Of a stretch of 21,151 nt of DNA, positions 20,255 through 21,151 are shown piece after piece. Source of the DNA: UBA4285 sp050944355 (GTDB lineage Bacteria > Bacillota > Clostridia > Lachnospirales > Lachnospiraceae); NCBI GenBank assembly GCA_050944355.1, contig JBMNQX010000023.1, positions 1 to 21,151 of the forward strand. Direction: 5' to 3'. The position numbers were made by a program, and so were the translations under genes. The number at the start of each line of letters is the position of its first letter. Position 1 is the first letter of the stretch. The notes under the pieces are model-generated. The model was not told where the DNA came from, ran no database searches, and saw only the letters and a program-made list of their open reading frames with translations.

Positions 20255-21147
20255 TGTTCATGACAAATTTTTTCGGCGGGATATCCGGCGGCATTACGCG
20301 TGATTCTGACCGGCAGATACAGATTCTCAAGAGCAGGCTCGAGAAGGCAGACGCCGTGCTGATCGGCGCGGGATCAGGTCTTTCCACAGCGGCAGGATTT
20401 ACGTATTCCGGCGAGAGGTTCAGAAAGTATTTTGGTGACTTTGCGGAAAAGTATGGAATCAGAGATATGTATTCCGGCGGATTTTATCGGTTCCCGGATC
20501 CGGAAACATACTGGGCATGGTGGAGCCGTCATATCTATTACAACCGTTATGTGAAAGCACCATCTGATGTTTATCAAACACTTCTTTCGCTGGTGAAGGA
20601 CAAAGATTATTTTGTCCTGACGACAAACGTCGATCATCAGTTTCAGATGGCCGGGTTTGACAAGAAAAGACTGTTTTATACGCAGGGGGATTATGGTCTG
20701 CTGCAGAGCGTGAATCCGAAGATACGGAAAACGTATGACAACGAGGAAATCGTCGACAAAATGATGGAAGCGCAGGGATTTGTCAGGGATGCGGAAGGAG
20801 TATTTCAGGTGCCGGCGGACGGGCAGCTCAAAATGAGAGTGCCGTCTGAACTGATTCCGAAATGTCCGGACGATGGCAGCGATATGACGATGAATCTGCG
20901 CAGCGACGATACGTTCGTTCAGGATGACGGCTGGTATGCGGCGCAGAACCGGTATCAGGATTTCGTCCGCCGCCACAGTAACAAGCGCGTTTTGCTACTG
21001 GAACTGGGGGTCGGGATGAACACTCCGGTATTATGTATATTGCGCGCCACAGAAAAAGCCCGTAAATACGGGAATAAACGACAGATTCAGCTATATTCGT
21101 ACAACAACAAGTATCAAATTTCTACAGGACTGGGGTGTGAAGCATGA
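20254..21147 (+). CDS. Class M sirtuin-like protein (SirTM family), with aberrant C-terminus
   Basis: 297 residues in frame. NAD-binding motifs are visible: IGAGSGLSTAAGFTYSG (37-53) and LTTNVDHQFQMAG (122-134). At the place of the usual catalytic His there is Gln144 (YTQGDYG), the hallmark of SirTM proteins, which ADP-ribosylate a lipoylated GcvH-like carrier in some Firmicutes. TYDNEEIVDKM, MTMNLRSDDTFVQDDGW and LLLELGVGMNTP also fit that group. The zinc site seems degraded: QSVNPKIRKTYDNE lacks the cysteines I expect there, and the second pair reads KCPDDG, leaving only Cys204. After Pro258 (about 21028) the sequence no longer looks like the family. The start at 20254 follows AGGAGG by 5 bp and overlaps the previous stop; the ATG at 20260 is an alternative. 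No macrodomain or GcvH-like gene is in the window, though one may follow. It may be a decaying gene. Confidence 0.78.
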   Translation: MFMTNFFGGISGGITRDSDRQIQILKSRLEKADAVLIGAGSGLSTAAGFTYSGERFRKYFGDFAEKYGIRDMYSGGFYRFPDPETYWAWWSRHIYYNRYVKAPSDVYQTLLSLVKDKDYFVLTTNVDHQFQMAGFDKKRLFYTQGDYGLLQSVNPKIRKTYDNEEIVDKMMEAQGFVRDAEGVFQVPADGQLKMRVPSELIPKCPDDGSDMTMNLRSDDTFVQDDGWYAAQNRYQDFVRRHSNKRVLLLELGVGMNTPVLCILRATEKARKYGNKRQIQLYSYNNKYQISTGLGCEA

Positions 21148-21151
21148 TTTT
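21028..21151. other. Atypical segment at the sirtuin 3' end, possible junction
   Basis: From about 21028 the in-frame translation (VLCILRATEKARKYGNKRQI) does not resemble sirtuins, and codon use turns AT-rich. CCCGT (21059-21063) and ACGGG (21068-21072) form a short stem that on the minus strand is followed by CTTTTT, like a weak leftward terminator. This fits either an element inserted into the gene or a local frame change, but the window ends too soon to decide. Confidence 0.35.

Overview
The window looks like a chromosomal segment of an anaerobic, carbohydrate-fermenting member of the Bacillota, most likely a gut or rumen Clostridia (Lachnospiraceae-like). The reasons are AGGAGG-type ribosome binding sites, TTGACA/TATAAT-type promoters, a sugar-fermentation gene set with no signal peptides, a domain-permuted GH3 enzyme of the kind known from Ruminococcus and Butyrivibrio, and a ferredoxin-fused flavoprotein. 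No rRNA, tRNA, CRISPR array or complete insertion sequence was seen.

Region A (1-11.4 kb, + strand) is a glycan-use operon. It encodes a GPH-family sugar symporter, a GH43 enzyme resembling exo-beta-1,3-galactanases, a second GH43 with a C-terminal beta-sandwich, an internally deleted alpha/beta-hydrolase (esterase) pseudogene, a permuted GH3, a third GH43 with discoidin and Fn3-like domains, and a GH2 beta-galactosidase-like enzyme. Spacing is tight and the operon ends at a strong hairpin terminator. No enzyme has a visible export signal, so short oligosaccharides are probably imported and cut in the cytoplasm. Type II arabinogalactan side chains are one plausible source; this is inference. 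Two enzymes carry a small helical module (at the N-terminus of the first GH43 and the C-terminus of the GH2) that looks like the same accessory domain.

Region B (11.4-18.1 kb) is a leftward four-gene operon divergent from two overlapping LysR genes. The operon order is mannonate-dehydratase-like (UxuA) TIM barrel, amidohydrolase/deacetylase of the Atu3266/EF0837 type, SLC13-like carboxylate permease, and a second TIM-barrel isomerase. It suggests import and breakdown of an unidentified organic or sugar-acid conjugate, controlled by the LysR pair from a compact shared promoter region. After the LysR genes comes about 300 bp holding a protein-like but interrupted reading frame and a perfect 12-bp inverted repeat.

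Region C (18.1-21.15 kb) has a zinc alcohol dehydrogenase (leftward) divergent from a two-gene unit. The first gene of that unit is a flavin split-barrel/2x[4Fe-4S] fusion with a clear promoter overlapped by a palindromic operator. The second, overlapping it by 1 bp, is a class M sirtuin (SirTM-like ADP-ribosyltransferase family). This sirtuin seems to have lost most zinc-ligand cysteines, and its last ~40 codons do not look like the family, so it may be decayed or cut by a rearrangement close to the window end.
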